From positions 12,522-26,450 of the forward strand of contig PBKF01000050.1 in the NCBI GenBank assembly GCA_002722105.1: a stretch of 13,929 bases of DNA, in the 5' to 3' direction. The first letter of the stretch is position 1. Every line of letters starts with the position of its first letter. Below, piece after piece: positions 1 through 10,468 of the stretch. A program made the translations under genes and the position numbers. Source of the stretch: Fidelibacterota bacterium. GTDB taxonomy: Bacteria > Marinisomatota > Marinisomatia > Marinisomatales > UBA1611. A model generated the notes under the pieces. That model was not told the DNA's origin. It saw only the letters and a program-made list of their open reading frames with translations, and made no database searches.

Positions 1-1430
1 TTACCAATATTTGCATGAACTTTAAATTCCCTAAGTAAACGATCAACAAGAATTTCCAAATGCAATTCACCCATTCCAGCAATGATTGTTTGGCCTGTTT
101 CATCATCGGTTGAAACTTTAAATGTTGGATCTTCTTCACCTAACTTGTGAAGCCCTTTGAACAATGAATCTTGGTCGCCTTTACTTACTGGTTCAACAGA
201 TACCGCCACTACAGGCTCAGGAAAATCCATAGATTCTAAGAGAATTTGGTTTTTTTCATCACAAAGTGTGTGACCAGTTTTAACATTTTTAAGGCCCACA
301 GCTGCAACAATTTCACCCGTAGATACAGAATCACGCTCTTCGCGTTTATTGGAATGCATTAATAAAACCCGACTAATCCGCTCTCGTTTTCCAGATGTAG
401 GATTATAAATGTAAGATCCTGCACTTAAGCGACCTGAATAAACTCTCATATAGGTCAATTTTCCTACGTAAGGATCAGTCATTATCTTGAAAGCCAATGC
501 ACTAAATGGTTCTTCATCTTTCGGCTCCCGAACCAACGTATTATCCGAGTTATAGGTATCAGTTCCATTTACAGAACCAATATCTAGAGGTGAAGGTAAA
601 AGATTAACAATTGCGTCTAGTAATCTTTGAACACCTTTGTTTTTAAAGGCTGATCCGCAGAGAGTTGGAACAAATGTATTATCTAAACATCCTTTTCGTA
701 TAGCTTCTTTTAGCTCAGCAACAGTTATTTCTTCATCACCTAGGTATTTTTCCATAAGGTTTTCATCATAGGTAGCTGTTTCTTCAATTAAATGGTGACG
801 CCATTTTTCCGCTTCATCCATCATATCTGCAGGGATCTCCCCATATTCAAAACGGGAGCCTAATGTACTTTCATTATAAAGGATAGATTTCATCTCACAT
901 AGATCAATTATGCCAGTAAACATTTCACCAGAACCAATAGGTATTACCATCGGTAGAGGCGCTGCGCCTAAACGATCTTTTATCATATCAACAACATGAT
1001 AAAAATCTGCACCTACACGATCCATTTTATTTACAAAAGCAATTCTAGGAACATTGTATTTATCAGCTTGACGCCAAACCGTTTCACTCTGAGGTTCTAC
1101 GCCACCAACTGCACAGAATACAGCAACAGAACCATCCAATACCCTGAGTGAACGTTCAACCTCTACTGTAAAATCAACGTGACCGGGTGTGTCAATAATA
1201 TTGATACGATGATCTTCCCACATGCAGGTAGTTGCTGCAGAAGTAATCGTAATACCACGTTCCTGCTCTTGCTCCATCCAATCCATTGTAGCAGCCCCAT
1301 CGTGAACTTCACCTATTCGATGAGTACGACCAGTATAAAAAAGAACGCGCTCAGTAAGTGTAGTCTTACCAGCATCAATATGTGCCATGATACCGATATT
1401 TCTAACTTGTTCTAATTTTGTTTGCTTCAA
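1..1430 (-). CDS. fusA: Elongation factor G (EF-G), 5' part; runs off the left edge
   Basis: EF-G is the cytoplasmic GTPase that drives tRNA-mRNA translocation and, with ribosome recycling factor, splits ribosomes. About 476 codons are present of a usual 690-700. The translation shows G1 (AHIDAGKTT, residues 16-24), the switch I segment [13 protein letters not shown]3 (DTPGH, 80-84) and G4 (NKMD, 134-137). Domain II follows, and the start of domain III ([19 protein letters not shown]) reaches the window edge; domains IV and V lie outside. No ATG precedes the first beta strand. The only suitable start is TTG at 1430, which gives [21 protein letters not shown]; an in-frame TAG lies three codons upstream. 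No clear SD is seen. The gene starts 22 bases after rpsG, so translation is probably coupled. The product is certain from the motifs; the exact start is less sure. Confidence 0.97.
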   Translation of the reverse strand, partial: MKQTKLEQVRNIGIMAHIDAGKTTLTERVLFYTGRTHRIGEVHDGAATMDWMEQEQERGITITSAATTCMWEDHRINIIDTPGHVDFTVEVERSLRVLDGSVAVFCAVGGVEPQSETVWRQADKYNVPRIAFVNKMDRVGADFYHVVDMIKDRLGAAPLPMVIPIGSGEMFTGIIDLCEMKSILYNESTLGSRFEYGEIPADMMDEAEKWRHHLIEETATYDENLMEKYLGDEEITVAELKEAIRKGCLDNTFVPTLCGSAFKNKGVQRLLDAIVNLLPSPLDIGSVNGTDTYNSDNTLVREPKDEEPFSALAFKIMTDPYVGKLTYMRVYSGRLSAGSYIYNPTSGKRERISRVLLMHSNKREERDSVSTGEIVAAVGLKNVKTGHTLCDEKNQILLESMDFPEPVVAVSVEPVSKGDQDSLFKGLHKLGEEDPTFKVSTDDETGQTIIAGMGELHLEILVDRLLREFKVHANIG

Positions 1431-1452
1431 CTTAAATATCTAAAATTGATGT

Positions 1453-1917
1453 TTAACGAAAATGAGCAAAGGCTTTATTTGCGTCTGCCATACGATGAGT
1501 ATCGTCTTTCTTTTTGATTGCACCGCCTTCACCATTCGCAGCCGAAATTAGCTCCGAAGCCAACCTTTCAGACATAGGTTTCCCAGAACGTCCAGTTGCA
1601 GCACTAATAATCCATTGAGAAGCCAAATAAAACCTACGATTCTTTGGTACTTCAATTGGTACCTGGTAAGTCGCTCCTCCAATTCTTCGCGATTTTACTT
1701 CAACAGAAGGAGATGCATTTTCTATCGCTTTTTCAAATATTTTCAAACCTTCTGTTTTTGTACGTTGCTTAATGGAATTCATGGCACCATAAAATATTTT
1801 TTCGGCTATACCTTTTTTGCCTTGCTCCATAATATAATTCACAAATTTAGCGACCAATTTATCATTATATACTGGGTCAGGTAAAATTTTTCTTTTTTCA
1901 GGTCGTCTACGTCTCAT
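1453..1917 (-). CDS. rpsG: 30S ribosomal protein S7
   Basis: Primary 16S rRNA-binding protein that nucleates assembly of the 30S head and lies near the E site and mRNA exit. The 154-residue length is normal for bacterial S7. The N-terminus MRRRRPEKRKILPDPVY is the basic tail of the family. The segments SPSVEVKSRRIGGATYQVP and the C-terminal THRMADANKAFAHFR are family signatures. The ATG start at 1917 lies 12 bases after the rpsL stop and has no evident SD, which suggests coupling to rpsL translation. In E. coli, S7 represses its own operon by binding the long rpsL-rpsG gap. That gap is only 12 bases here, so the same arrangement cannot exist in that form. Confidence 0.98.
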   Translation of the reverse strand: MRRRRPEKRKILPDPVYNDKLVAKFVNYIMEQGKKGIAEKIFYGAMNSIKQRTKTEGLKIFEKAIENASPSVEVKSRRIGGATYQVPIEVPKNRRFYLASQWIISAATGRSGKPMSERLASELISAANGEGGAIKKKDDTHRMADANKAFAHFR

Positions 1918-1929
1918 TATACAGCTAGT

Positions 1930-2301
1930 TTATTTCGGTTTTTTGGCCCCATAACGGGAACGGCTTGTTTTTCGATCAGCAACACCTGCAGTATCTAAAG
2001 TACCACGAACAATGTGATAACGTACGCCTGGTAAGTCCTTAACTCTCCCACCTTCAATTAAAACTATGCTATGCTCCTGCAAGTTATGTCCTTCACCAGG
2101 AATATACGCTGTAACTTCCATTCCATTTGTCAACCGAACCCTTGCAACCTTCCTAAGTGCGGAGTTTGGTTTTTTTGGCGTAGTTGTATAAACACGCGTA
2201 CAAACACCACGTTTCTGAGGGTTCATCATAAGAGCAGGCGTATTCTTTTTCTTTGATACACGCTTGCGACCTTTGCGAACTAGTTGATTTATCGTCGGCA
2301 T
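1930..2301 (-). CDS. rpsL: 30S ribosomal protein S12
   Basis: Decoding-centre protein of the small subunit, important for accuracy and the classical streptomycin-resistance target. It has 123 residues, the usual length. The signatures [13 protein letters not shown] and [10 protein letters not shown] are intact. [13 protein letters not shown] carries the lysine tied to streptomycin sensitivity and the aspartate that RimO methylthiolates in many bacteria. Both resistance-associated lysines are wild type. The ATG at 2301 is the only sensible start ([12 protein letters not shown]). It is preceded by GGATGA at a plausible but weak SD distance, and that segment is the 3' arm of a perfect inverted repeat (2306-2338). 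The gene follows rpoC after 79 bases, the longest gap in the window. Confidence 0.98.
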   Translation of the reverse strand: MPTINQLVRKGRKRVSKKKNTPALMMNPQKRGVCTRVYTTTPKKPNSALRKVARVRLTNGMEVTAYIPGEGHNLQEHSIVLIEGGRVKDLPGVRYHIVRGTLDTAGVADRKTSRSRYGAKKPK

Positions 2302-2305
2302 ATCA

Positions 2306-2338
2306 TTTCATCCAAAGCTTATTAAATTACGGATGAAA
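2306..2338 (-). promoter_or_regulatory. Inverted repeat able to sequester the rpsL ribosome-binding region
   Basis: Read on the transcribed strand, UUUCAUCC (2338-2331) and GGAUGAAA (2313-2306) are perfect 8-base complements separated by a 17-base loop. The 3' arm ends five bases before the rpsL start codon and contains GGA, the only SD-like bases there. Folding would therefore hide the ribosome-binding region. There is no following U-run, so it is not a rho-independent terminator. The pairing is seen directly; a regulatory role is inferred, and a chance repeat in AT-rich DNA cannot be excluded. Confidence 0.45.
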
Positions 2339-2380
2339 GAGAAAGAACTACAATAAACATTTTGAGAATATTATTTACCT

Positions 2381-5300
2381 TTATGCAACAGCATCACCTG
2401 GCTCAGACTCAGTATCATCGAATGTTTCATGAACACCAACAAGTATATTATCAATACCTGGTGTGCCAGTTCCGGCAGGAATCAGACGACCGACCGCTAC
2501 ATTCTCTTTCAATCCCTGTAAATAATCTGTTTTTCCTGCAGTTGAAGCATCAGTGAGTACTCTAGTTGTTTCCTGAAATGATGCTGCAGAAATAAAACTT
2601 TCAGTATTAAGTGAAGCTCTGGTAATTCCCATTAGGATCGGCTCAAATGTTGCAGGTTTAGTTTTTCGATAAGTGGCAACATCTTCTCCTGCTGCTTTTA
2701 ATTCTTTATTGATTTCAAGAAACTCAGTTCGCTCAATAATTGAGCCTGATTCAAGATCAGAATCACCAACTTCATTCACAATAACCATATTTGATATACG
2801 CTCATTTTCAGCAAAGAATTCTCGTTTAGAAACACGGTCTTCTTCTAGAAACCAAGTGTCTCCTGTATCTTTAACACTTACTTTTTGCATCATTTGCCCA
2901 ACAATAACTTCAATGTGCTTATCGTTAATCTTAACACCTTGCAAGCGGTAAACTTCTTGAATTTCATTCACTAAGTAGTCACGCACAGCCGCAGGCCCCA
3001 ACACATGAAGAATATCATCAGGTGAAATCGCACCCTCACATAGCTCAGTTCCAGCATTGATAAAGTCACCTTCATGGACTATAACATGTTTTCCGTATGG
3101 AATGGAATAGGTTCTTTCTTCTTCATCTACACCCATCACATGAATTTTCCTTACACCACGTTTTGTCTGACCAAAACGTACTGTTCCATTAATTTCTGTC
3201 ATTACTGCAGGATTTGCAGGCTTCCGAGCTTCAAACAACTCAGCAACACGCGGTAAACCACCTGTAATATCTCTTGATTTACCAATTTCCTTAGGAATTT
3301 TAACTAATGTTTGCCCACGCTGCACTTTCTGTTTATCCGTTACTACTAATGTCGCTTTTACAGGAAGAATTGTACCACCAGCCAAAATTTTACCATCTTT
3401 ATCAATAATTTCAATGTGCGGACTTAATTTGCGGTCTCTAGCCTCTACAACTACCATCTGTTTCTTCCCACCTTCAACGGCTTCTACCGCATAAGTCTCA
3501 CCCTCAATGAAGTCATTCAGTGCAACATACCCCGTCTCTCTAGCAAGGATGATATCGGTATAGGGATCCCATTTAATTAGTGTCTTATTTGCTTCAATTA
3601 TATCGCCGTCATTAACAAATATAGTCGAGCCATATGGGACATTGAAGGATGCATTTTGGTTTCCATCATCATCCAAAATAGAAAGTTTTGCATGCCGTAC
3701 CATACAACGCGTTACCCTTATTCCCGCTTCATCAATCGTTTCAGCATAATCATAATTATCAGAAAATTTAATGGTCCCAGGACGTTTTGCTACCATTTCA
3801 GACTGTTCAATTATCCGGGTTGCTGTTCCACCAATATGGAAAGTACGAAGTGTTAACTGCGTTCCAGGTTCACCAATACTCTGTGCAGCACGAATTCCTA
3901 CTGCGGTTCCTATATCAACTAATTGATGAGTTGATAAATCCCATCCATAGCATTTAGCGCAACATCCTCGTTTGGACTCGCAGGTTAAAATGGATCGTAT
4001 TCGAATATTTTCAACACCGCTATCACCAATTATCTCCGCTTGTGATTCATCAATCACCGTACCAGATTTCACAACGACTTGTCCTTTTACAATAAAGTCA
4101 TCCAATATAGTACGACCTAATATTCTATCAGATAATGGTTCAATAATCTCTTCCCCTTCTTTCAGATCTGAAATCACGATTCCATTAATTGTGCCACAAT
4201 CCGTAATATATACAACTACATCCTGAGCAACATCGACTAAACGTCGTGTCAAGTAACCGGCATCCGCAGTTTTCAATGCAGTATCGGCTAGACCTTTTCT
4301 AGCTCCATGCGTAGAAATAAAATATTCAAAAACAGATAGTCCTTCTTTGAAATTTGATGTAATAGGTGACTCAATAATTTCACCAACTCCACCTTTCATA
4401 GATTTTTGAGGCTTTGCCATCAAACCACGCATACCAGCCAACTGCTTAATCTGATCTTGTGAGCCACGAGCACCAGAATCCGCCATCATATATACAGGAT
4501 TAAAACCTTGACGGTCAGTTTTTAAGGCATCCATCATAGTACCGGCTACTCTATTCGTAGCATGGGTCCATACATCAATAACTTTATTATATCTTTCACC
4601 ATCTGTCAAAATATGTCTATCAAATTTATTCTTGATCTCATCTACTTCTTTTTGAGCTTCATACAAAATATCATCTTTCTTTTCGGGAATAAGTACATCA
4701 CTTATTGCAATGGAAGCACCACTTCCCGTTGCCATACCGAATCCAAGGTCTTTTAATCGATCCAGAAAAAGAACTGTTTGATAATTTCCTGAAATTAAGT
4801 ATGCTTCATTTACAATATTGGTAAGCTTCTTTTTGTCAATAATATCATTTACAAATTCAACAGATTTTGGAAGGATTGAATTAAATATAATTCTTCCAAC
4901 AGTTGTATTTTTAATCCATTCTCCATTATGCTGCACACTCACAATTGCATGAAGTCCGACTGCCCTATTTTCGTAAGCTAGTAACCCTTCTTGAATCGAA
5001 CTAAAGATTTTCCCTTCACCTTTGTCACCTTTTTGCGGTAGGGATAAATAGTAGCATCCCAAGACCATATCTTGAGAAGGCACTGCAATTGGTTGACCAT
5101 TTGCAGGGTGGAGTATGTTATGGCTAGATAGCATCAACATACGAGCTTCCATTTGCGCCTCAAGTGAAAGTGGAACATGAACAGCCATCTGATCACCATC
5201 AAAATCAGCATTAAATGCAGAGCAGACTAATGGATGCAACTGAATAGCTTTTCCATCAACAAGAATTGGCTGAAATGCCTGTATCCCCAATCTGTGAAGA

Positions 5301-6628
5301 GTGGGTGCACGGTTCAGTAGCACAGGATGATCTTGCACTACATATTCCAATACTTTATAAACCACAGGTTCACAATTCTCTACCATAAGTTTTGCACTTC
5401 TGGGAGTCTGAACATAACCTCGCGCCATTAGTTCATGAATCATATGCGGTTTAAAAAGTTCAAGTGCCATATTTTTTGGCATACCGCACTCATGAAGGTT
5501 GAGGTCCGGGCCAACTACAATAACTGATCTTCCTGAATAATCAACACGCTTTCCTAACAGGTTTTGGCGAAATCTTCCAGTCTTCCCTCGCAACATATCC
5601 GACAAGGATTTGAGCGGACGCCGAGATCCGCTACGAATTGCTGTTTTTCGTCGATTATTATCAAATAATGCATCAACAGATTCTTGTAGCATCCGGTTCT
5701 CATTTCTTAAAATGACATCCGGTGCTTTTATTTCCATAAGCTGTTTAAGTCTGTTATTTCTTATGATTATACGACGATATAAGTCATTCAAGTCTGATGC
5801 TGCAAATCGCCCACCTTCAAGTGGAACTAATGGTCGTAATTCTGGCGGTATGACTGGCAATATTGATACAATCATCCATTCTGGCCTATTTAATCGTTTT
5901 TTAGTAGGGTCTGGTACAAAAGCCTGCACTACCTTTAACCGCTTCAGCGCATCTGCTCGTTTTTGTTTAGACTTTGAAGTTTTTACCACATCAATTAGTT
6001 CTTTTTTCAAATCAAGAATATTGATACGTGACAACATTTCCTTGATTGCATCTCCACCCATGGTTGCTAGAAAATAATTTTCATTATCCCTATCTTCTTC
6101 AGAAACTGCACGGTACCCGAATTGCTGTTCTAATTCAAGATATTCGTCTTCTTCAAGTAGTTCAAAATGGTTTAAACCACTTGCACCAGGCTCAATAACC
6201 ATAAACATTTCATAATAGATAACGCGTTCAAGATCCTTGGTGCTTTTTCCAGCAAGATAGCTCAATTTGCTTGGAATAGATCTTAAGTACCATATATGTA
6301 CAACAGGGACAGCCAATGTGATATGCCCCATCCTCTCTCTCCGAACTTTCTTACGAGTTACTTCAACCCCACATCGGTCACAAATGATTCCGCGATATCG
6401 TATTCCTTTGTATTTGCCACAATGACATTCATAGTCTTTTACCGGGCCAAATATCTTTTCACAGAATAAGCCATCTTTTTCTGGCTTGTAAGAACGATAA
6501 TTAATCGTTTCCGGTTTTAATACCTCTCCGTATGAGCGAGCAAGAATCATTTCCGGAGATGCTAATCCTATTGTGATTGAATTATAATTGCTTGAAGTAT
6601 CAATATTGGTTGATTGTATGTATGTCAA
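2381..6628 (-). CDS. rpoC: DNA-directed RNA polymerase subunit beta'
   Basis: Largest catalytic subunit of RNA polymerase, 1415 residues (E. coli 1407). The N-terminal zinc-binding domain has Cys68, 70, 83 and 86. [12 protein letters not shown] (from residue 473) holds the three Mg-binding aspartates 475, 477 and 479. The second zinc site uses Cys811, 883, 890 and 893. The bridge helix region ([19 protein letters not shown]) lies near residues 768-800. The first half of the trigger loop ([14 protein letters not shown]) is near 920-935 and the second half ([17 protein letters not shown]) near 1120. The roughly 180 residues between them are an SI3-like sandwich-barrel insertion. The start is TTG at 6628, with AAGGAG eight bases upstream; no in-frame ATG comes before conserved sequence. 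It follows rpoB by 16 bases. The N-terminal sequence ([19 protein letters not shown]) looks like that of FCB-group bacteria. Confidence 0.99.
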   Translation of the reverse strand: MTYIQSTNIDTSSNYNSITIGLASPEMILARSYGEVLKPETINYRSYKPEKDGLFCEKIFGPVKDYECHCGKYKGIRYRGIICDRCGVEVTRKKVRRERMGHITLAVPVVHIWYLRSIPSKLSYLAGKSTKDLERVIYYEMFMVIEPGASGLNHFELLEEDEYLELEQQFGYRAVSEEDRDNENYFLATMGGDAIKEMLSRINILDLKKELIDVVKTSKSKQKRADALKRLKVVQAFVPDPTKKRLNRPEWMIVSILPVIPPELRPLVPLEGGRFAASDLNDLYRRIIIRNNRLKQLMEIKAPDVILRNENRMLQESVDALFDNNRRKTAIRSGSRRPLKSLSDMLRGKTGRFRQNLLGKRVDYSGRSVIVVGPDLNLHECGMPKNMALELFKPHMIHELMARGYVQTPRSAKLMVENCEPVVYKVLEYVVQDHPVLLNRAPTLHRLGIQAFQPILVDGKAIQLHPLVCSAFNADFDGDQMAVHVPLSLEAQMEARMLMLSSHNILHPANGQPIAVPSQDMVLGCYYLSLPQKGDKGEGKIFSSIQEGLLAYENRAVGLHAIVSVQHNGEWIKNTTVGRIIFNSILPKSVEFVNDIIDKKKLTNIVNEAYLISGNYQTVLFLDRLKDLGFGMATGSGASIAISDVLIPEKKDDILYEAQKEVDEIKNKFDRHILTDGERYNKVIDVWTHATNRVAGTMMDALKTDRQGFNPVYMMADSGARGSQDQIKQLAGMRGLMAKPQKSMKGGVGEIIESPITSNFKEGLSVFEYFISTHGARKGLADTALKTADAGYLTRRLVDVAQDVVVYITDCGTINGIVISDLKEGEEIIEPLSDRILGRTILDDFIVKGQVVVKSGTVIDESQAEIIGDSGVENIRIRSILTCESKRGCCAKCYGWDLSTHQLVDIGTAVGIRAAQSIGEPGTQLTLRTFHIGGTATRIIEQSEMVAKRPGTIKFSDNYDYAETIDEAGIRVTRCMVRHAKLSILDDDGNQNASFNVPYGSTIFVNDGDIIEANKTLIKWDPYTDIILARETGYVALNDFIEGETYAVEAVEGGKKQMVVVEARDRKLSPHIEIIDKDGKILAGGTILPVKATLVVTDKQKVQRGQTLVKIPKEIGKSRDITGGLPRVAELFEARKPANPAVMTEINGTVRFGQTKRGVRKIHVMGVDEEERTYSIPYGKHVIVHEGDFINAGTELCEGAISPDDILHVLGPAAVRDYLVNEIQEVYRLQGVKINDKHIEVIVGQMMQKVSVKDTGDTWFLEEDRVSKREFFAENERISNMVIVNEVGDSDLESGSIIERTEFLEINKELKAAGEDVATYRKTKPATFEPILMGITRASLNTESFISAASFQETTRVLTDASTAGKTDYLQGLKENVAVGRLIPAGTGTPGIDNILVGVHETFDDTESEPGDAVA

Positions 6629-6636
6629 AACAAGGA

Positions 6637-6642
6637 CTCCTT
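6637..6642 (-). promoter_or_regulatory. Shine-Dalgarno of rpoC (supports the TTG start)
   Basis: AAGGAG on the minus strand ends eight bases before TTG at 6628 and lies in the 16-base rpoB-rpoC gap. It is one of the best SD matches in the window and makes TTG the convincing start of rpoC. A second TTG between them opens a frame that stops after two codons. Confidence 0.85.
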
Positions 6643-6644
6643 AT

Positions 6645-9600
6645 TTAATCCAGTTCTACATCAATACAAAGACCTTGGAGTTCTTTGATCATGACATTAA
6701 AGGATTCTGGTGATGAATATTCAGGCATTTGTTCGCCACGGACGATTGAATTATAAACTTTTGACCGCCCTTCCACATCATCTGATTTTACTGTTAATAG
6801 TTCATGTAAGGTATGGGCCGCACCGTATGCTTGAAGTGCCCAAACTTCCATCTCACCAAATCGCTGACCACCAAATTGAGCTTTACCACCTAGTGGCTGT
6901 TGTGTGATAAGTGAATAAGGCCCAGTAGATCTAGCATGCATTTTGTCATCGACCATGTGGCTTAATTTCATCATGTAAATACTACCGACTGTGACAGGAT
7001 TATCAAAATATTCACCTGTTTTCCCATCAATCAAAGGAGCCTTTCCGCTTTCAGGTAAACCTGCTTTTTCGAGTTCCCTTGCTACTTCATCTGGTGTTGC
7101 ACCATCGAAAACTGGAGTGGCAAAACTTGTACCGGTAATCTCACCAACCCATCCAAGCATTGTTTCATAAAGCTGGCCTAAATTCATACGTGAAGGCACA
7201 CCCAGCGGATTTAAGACAACATCCACAGGTGTTCCATCTTCCATATATGGCATATCTTCTTCCGGAACAATTGTTGCAACAATGCCTTTATTTCCGTGTC
7301 TACCAGCCATTTTATCGCCCACAGATATTTTTCGTTTTTGTGCTACAAATACTTTGGCCAGTTTTAAGATACCTGGTTGAAGCTCATCTCCAACACGGAG
7401 TTTAAAAATTTCCCGTTCAAGATTTGTTTCAATTCTAGCCCATTCTTCCCTGAAAGACCTCCATACAGCTTTGATTTTTTTCCATACAGCTTTATCTTCA
7501 ATCCATGCGCCATCCTGCGCAAAGCGCTCCATATCAAAACTTTTCAGACGTTTTAATGTTAGTTTTGTAGATTTTTTGATAAGAGTTTTACCTGATGAAA
7601 CATCACGAATACCATTTGAAATTTGATCTTTTAGCAAATTGGTTAATTTTTCATCTCTAGACTCTTTTAGTCTTTTCTTTTGTTCAGAAGCAGATTTTTG
7701 GAAAAGGAGTATTTGCTCCCTTTCTTCCTTTTTAGTTCTTTTCGCCTGCTTCTCAAAAAGTTGAGTTTTAATCACAACTCCCTTTATTCCTGGCTCTGCC
7801 CGCTTGGAAGCATCTTTTACTTCTCCAGCTTTTTCACCAAAAATAGCACGGAGTAATTTCTCTTCTGGCGTAGGATCCGTTTCACCTTTTGGAGTAACTT
7901 TTCCAATTAGAATATCACCTTCTTTTACACGTGCACCAGGACGGATTATACCTGACTCATCCAGATCTTTTGTTGCTTCTTCACTAACATTTGGAATTTC
8001 TGGAGTTAATTCTTCCTGGCCTCTTTTCGTATCTCGCACTTCTAATTCAACTTCATTACAATGGACTGAACTAAAAATATCCTCTTTTACCAACCGCTCA
8101 TTAAGAACAATAGCATCTTCGAAATTGTAACCGCGCCAAGGCATAAATGCTACACGAATATTTGAACCCAAAGCAAGCTCGCCCTTTTCAGTAGCAGCTC
8201 CATCTGCAATTACATCACCTTTTTTAACCCGAGCTCCTTCTTTCACTAAAGGACGTTGGTTGTGAACAGTATTTTGATTAGTGCGATGAAACTTTTTCAG
8301 CCCAATTTCAATAATATTCTCACCTTCATAAAGCGCTAAGGAATCCATTACATCTTTTCGCTTAATTTGAATGCATTCTGAATCCACATATACTACTCTT
8401 CCATCAACAGGTGATGTTACGGCAGATCGTGAGTCAACTGCGACTTTGCCTTCGATTCCAGTCCCCACGATAGGAGCCTGTGGGCTCATCAAAGGAACAG
8501 CTTGTCGTTGCATATTTGACCCCATCAAGGCACGGTTTGCGTCATCGTGCTCCAAAAACGGTATCAATGCAGCAGCTACACTTAGAATTTGATTTGGTGA
8601 TACTTCGACAAAATCCACGTCATCAGGGCTCACAATTGGGAAATCACCCTTGACACGAGCTCTGATTTTTTCTTCTAAAAGCTTACCATCATCATTCCTA
8701 TCTGTAGAAGCCTGTGCTACAAGGACTCGATCCTCATCATCTGCAGAAAGATATTCGATCTTATTGGTCACAATAGAACCTTCGCCATTCTTTTTGATTT
8801 TTCTGTATGGTGATTCAATAAATCCATGATCATTTACTTCTGCAAACATAGCCAGAGATGAAATCAAACCAATATTTGGACCTTCCGGTGTCTCAATGGG
8901 GCAAAGTCTACCATAGTGAGTATAGTGCACATCTCTAACTTCAAAACCTGCACGTTCGCGAGTTAATCCACCGGGCCCAAGAGCAGAAATACGACGTTTA
9001 TGTGTGATTTCTGCCAGAGGATTGGTTTGATCACCAAATTGAGATAACTGTGAAGTACCAAAAAATGTATTGATAACCGTTGTAACTACACGGGAATTGA
9101 TCAAATCCTGAGGTGTAATACTCTCGGATTCTCGCAAATTCATTCTGTCATGAATAGTACGAATCATCCGGCTCAAAGCCACACTAAACTGATTAGTTAA
9201 TTGCTCCCCTATCGTTTTTACACGTCGATTCCCCAGGTGGTCTATATCATCTACACCTCTCTCACCCTTACGCATTTCAATAAGGAAATTGATGACCTGA
9301 ATGATGTCATCCATAGTTAGGACAGTATCTTCAACATTTACATTTAAGTTAAACTGTTGGTTTAAGCGATATCTTCCAACTTGACCCAAATCATACTTTT
9401 TAGGGCTAAAAAATATTCGCTCAATAAACTTTTGTGCAGTTTCAAGGTTTGGAGGCTCACTTGATCGAATAAGTTGATAAACAACACCAAGCGCATCTTC
9501 TGTACTTCTTGTGGGATCCTTTTCAATGGTATTCAATAGTAGCATAGAATGGAAATTTTTATTACCATCTACGACTTTGACTTCAGTAATACCAGCTTCC

Positions 9601-10421
9601 TTTAAAGATTCAATATTCTCAACTGTGAGCTCTGAACCACCTTCTAAAAAGATTTCTCCTGTTCGAGTATCAACAATATCTTCTGTTACAGTTGCGCTAA
9701 TAAACTGGCTTAGATCATCTTTCTTCGGATTAAGTGATTTAATTGAACCGAATGCATTAAAAATATCTGTATTCGAAGAGTAACCTAATGCTCTTAAAAG
9801 CATGGTAACAGGGAATTTTCTTCTACGATCTATAATTACGAATAAGCAGTCATTAATGTCTGTTGTAAAATCAACCCAAGAACCACGAGCGGGAATTATG
9901 CGAGCTTGAAATAACTTAGTCCCATTAGGATGAATGGATTCATCAAAGAACACACCTGGCGAGCGTTGCAATTGAGACACAATGACTCTTTCGGCGCCAT
10001 TTATAATGAAGGTTCCCTTTTGGCTCATATAGGGAATATTCCCAAAATATACATCCTGTTCAATACTTTGCGCATATTCATTTTTATTGTTCTCATCTGT
10101 AATGTGCAAGGCAAGTCGAACACGTAGTGGCGCAGAATATGTTACGCCACGATCCATACATTCATCCGGAGTATATTTAGGCTGCCCTAGATAATAGGTT
10201 TTGTATTGAAGGATATAATTCCGATGAGAATCTTCAATCGGAAAAACATTATTAAAGACTCCCTCTAATCCAATTTGCTTACGAGCTTCCGGTGGAACCC
10301 ATTCCTGCAAGAATTTCTGATAAGCTTTAGTTTGAATTGAGAGAAGATCAGGTACGTCCACAAAAGCGGGAATTTTAGAAAAAGATTCTCGCTGAGCGGT
10401 TTGATTATTTGAAGATATCAA
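6645..10421 (-). CDS. rpoB: DNA-directed RNA polymerase subunit beta
   Basis: Second catalytic subunit of RNA polymerase and the rifampicin target, 1258 residues (E. coli 1342). The N-terminus (FVDVPDLLSIQTKAYQKFLQ) is typical. The rifampicin cluster spans about residues 455-481: Asp464, His474 and Ser479 match E. coli D516, H526 and S531, but Gly463 replaces Met515. GDKMAGRHGNKG, with Lys1037, is one of the catalytic-centre lysine motifs. The C-terminal GGQRFGEMEVWALQAYGA contacts beta'. A charged, lysine- and glutamate-rich stretch at about 885-1005 looks like the lineage insertion (SI2/beta-i9 type) of many Gram-negative groups. The start is TTG at 10421 with GGGAG six bases upstream; there is no in-frame ATG near it. 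It lies 47 bases after rplL, with no attenuator-like structure. Confidence 0.99.
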   Translation of the reverse strand: MISSNNQTAQRESFSKIPAFVDVPDLLSIQTKAYQKFLQEWVPPEARKQIGLEGVFNNVFPIEDSHRNYILQYKTYYLGQPKYTPDECMDRGVTYSAPLRVRLALHITDENNKNEYAQSIEQDVYFGNIPYMSQKGTFIINGAERVIVSQLQRSPGVFFDESIHPNGTKLFQARIIPARGSWVDFTTDINDCLFVIIDRRRKFPVTMLLRALGYSSNTDIFNAFGSIKSLNPKKDDLSQFISATVTEDIVDTRTGEIFLEGGSELTVENIESLKEAGITEVKVVDGNKNFHSMLLLNTIEKDPTRSTEDALGVVYQLIRSSEPPNLETAQKFIERIFFSPKKYDLGQVGRYRLNQQFNLNVNVEDTVLTMDDIIQVINFLIEMRKGERGVDDIDHLGNRRVKTIGEQLTNQFSVALSRMIRTIHDRMNLRESESITPQDLINSRVVTTVINTFFGTSQLSQFGDQTNPLAEITHKRRISALGPGGLTRERAGFEVRDVHYTHYGRLCPIETPEGPNIGLISSLAMFAEVNDHGFIESPYRKIKKNGEGSIVTNKIEYLSADDEDRVLVAQASTDRNDDGKLLEEKIRARVKGDFPIVSPDDVDFVEVSPNQILSVAAALIPFLEHDDANRALMGSNMQRQAVPLMSPQAPIVGTGIEGKVAVDSRSAVTSPVDGRVVYVDSECIQIKRKDVMDSLALYEGENIIEIGLKKFHRTNQNTVHNQRPLVKEGARVKKGDVIADGAATEKGELALGSNIRVAFMPWRGYNFEDAIVLNERLVKEDIFSSVHCNEVELEVRDTKRGQEELTPEIPNVSEEATKDLDESGIIRPGARVKEGDILIGKVTPKGETDPTPEEKLLRAIFGEKAGEVKDASKRAEPGIKGVVIKTQLFEKQAKRTKKEEREQILLFQKSASEQKKRLKESRDEKLTNLLKDQISNGIRDVSSGKTLIKKSTKLTLKRLKSFDMERFAQDGAWIEDKAVWKKIKAVWRSFREEWARIETNLEREIFKLRVGDELQPGILKLAKVFVAQKRKISVGDKMAGRHGNKGIVATIVPEEDMPYMEDGTPVDVVLNPLGVPSRMNLGQLYETMLGWVGEITGTSFATPVFDGATPDEVARELEKAGLPESGKAPLIDGKTGEYFDNPVTVGSIYMMKLSHMVDDKMHARSTGPYSLITQQPLGGKAQFGGQRFGEMEVWALQAYGAAHTLHELLTVKSDDVEGRSKVYNSIVRGEQMPEYSSPESFNVMIKELQGLCIDVELD

Positions 10422-10427
10422 TTAAGA

Positions 10428-10432
10428 CTCCC
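10428..10432 (-). promoter_or_regulatory. Shine-Dalgarno of rpoB (supports the TTG start)
   Basis: GGGAG on the minus strand ends six bases before TTG at 10421. Together with the lack of any nearby in-frame ATG, this supports TTG as the rpoB initiation codon. Confidence 0.75.
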
Positions 10433-10468
10433 GCTGTTAAAATAATGAAAAAAGTATGGTTACTTTAA

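Noticed and set aside
1930..2301. Possible streptomycin-resistance allele of rpsL
   Set aside because: Both resistance-associated lysines (in PKKPNS and RVKDLPG) are wild type.
2322..2360. Promoter-like TTGTAG with TAATTT 18 bases downstream in the rpoC-rpsL gap
   Set aside because: Poor matches to both boxes, and FCB-group promoters often follow another consensus; such matches are frequent in AT-rich gaps.
5610..6077. A 155-codon open frame on the plus strand inside rpoC
   Set aside because: It is antisense to highly conserved beta' sequence, resembles no family I know, and has the composition of a codon shadow. The same holds for the other plus-strand frames in the window.
7400..7770. Charged Lys/Glu-rich stretch of RpoB as a possible foreign insertion or frameshift
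   Set aside because: It sits where many Gram-negative groups carry a lineage insertion, the frame is intact, and flanking conserved motifs are correct.
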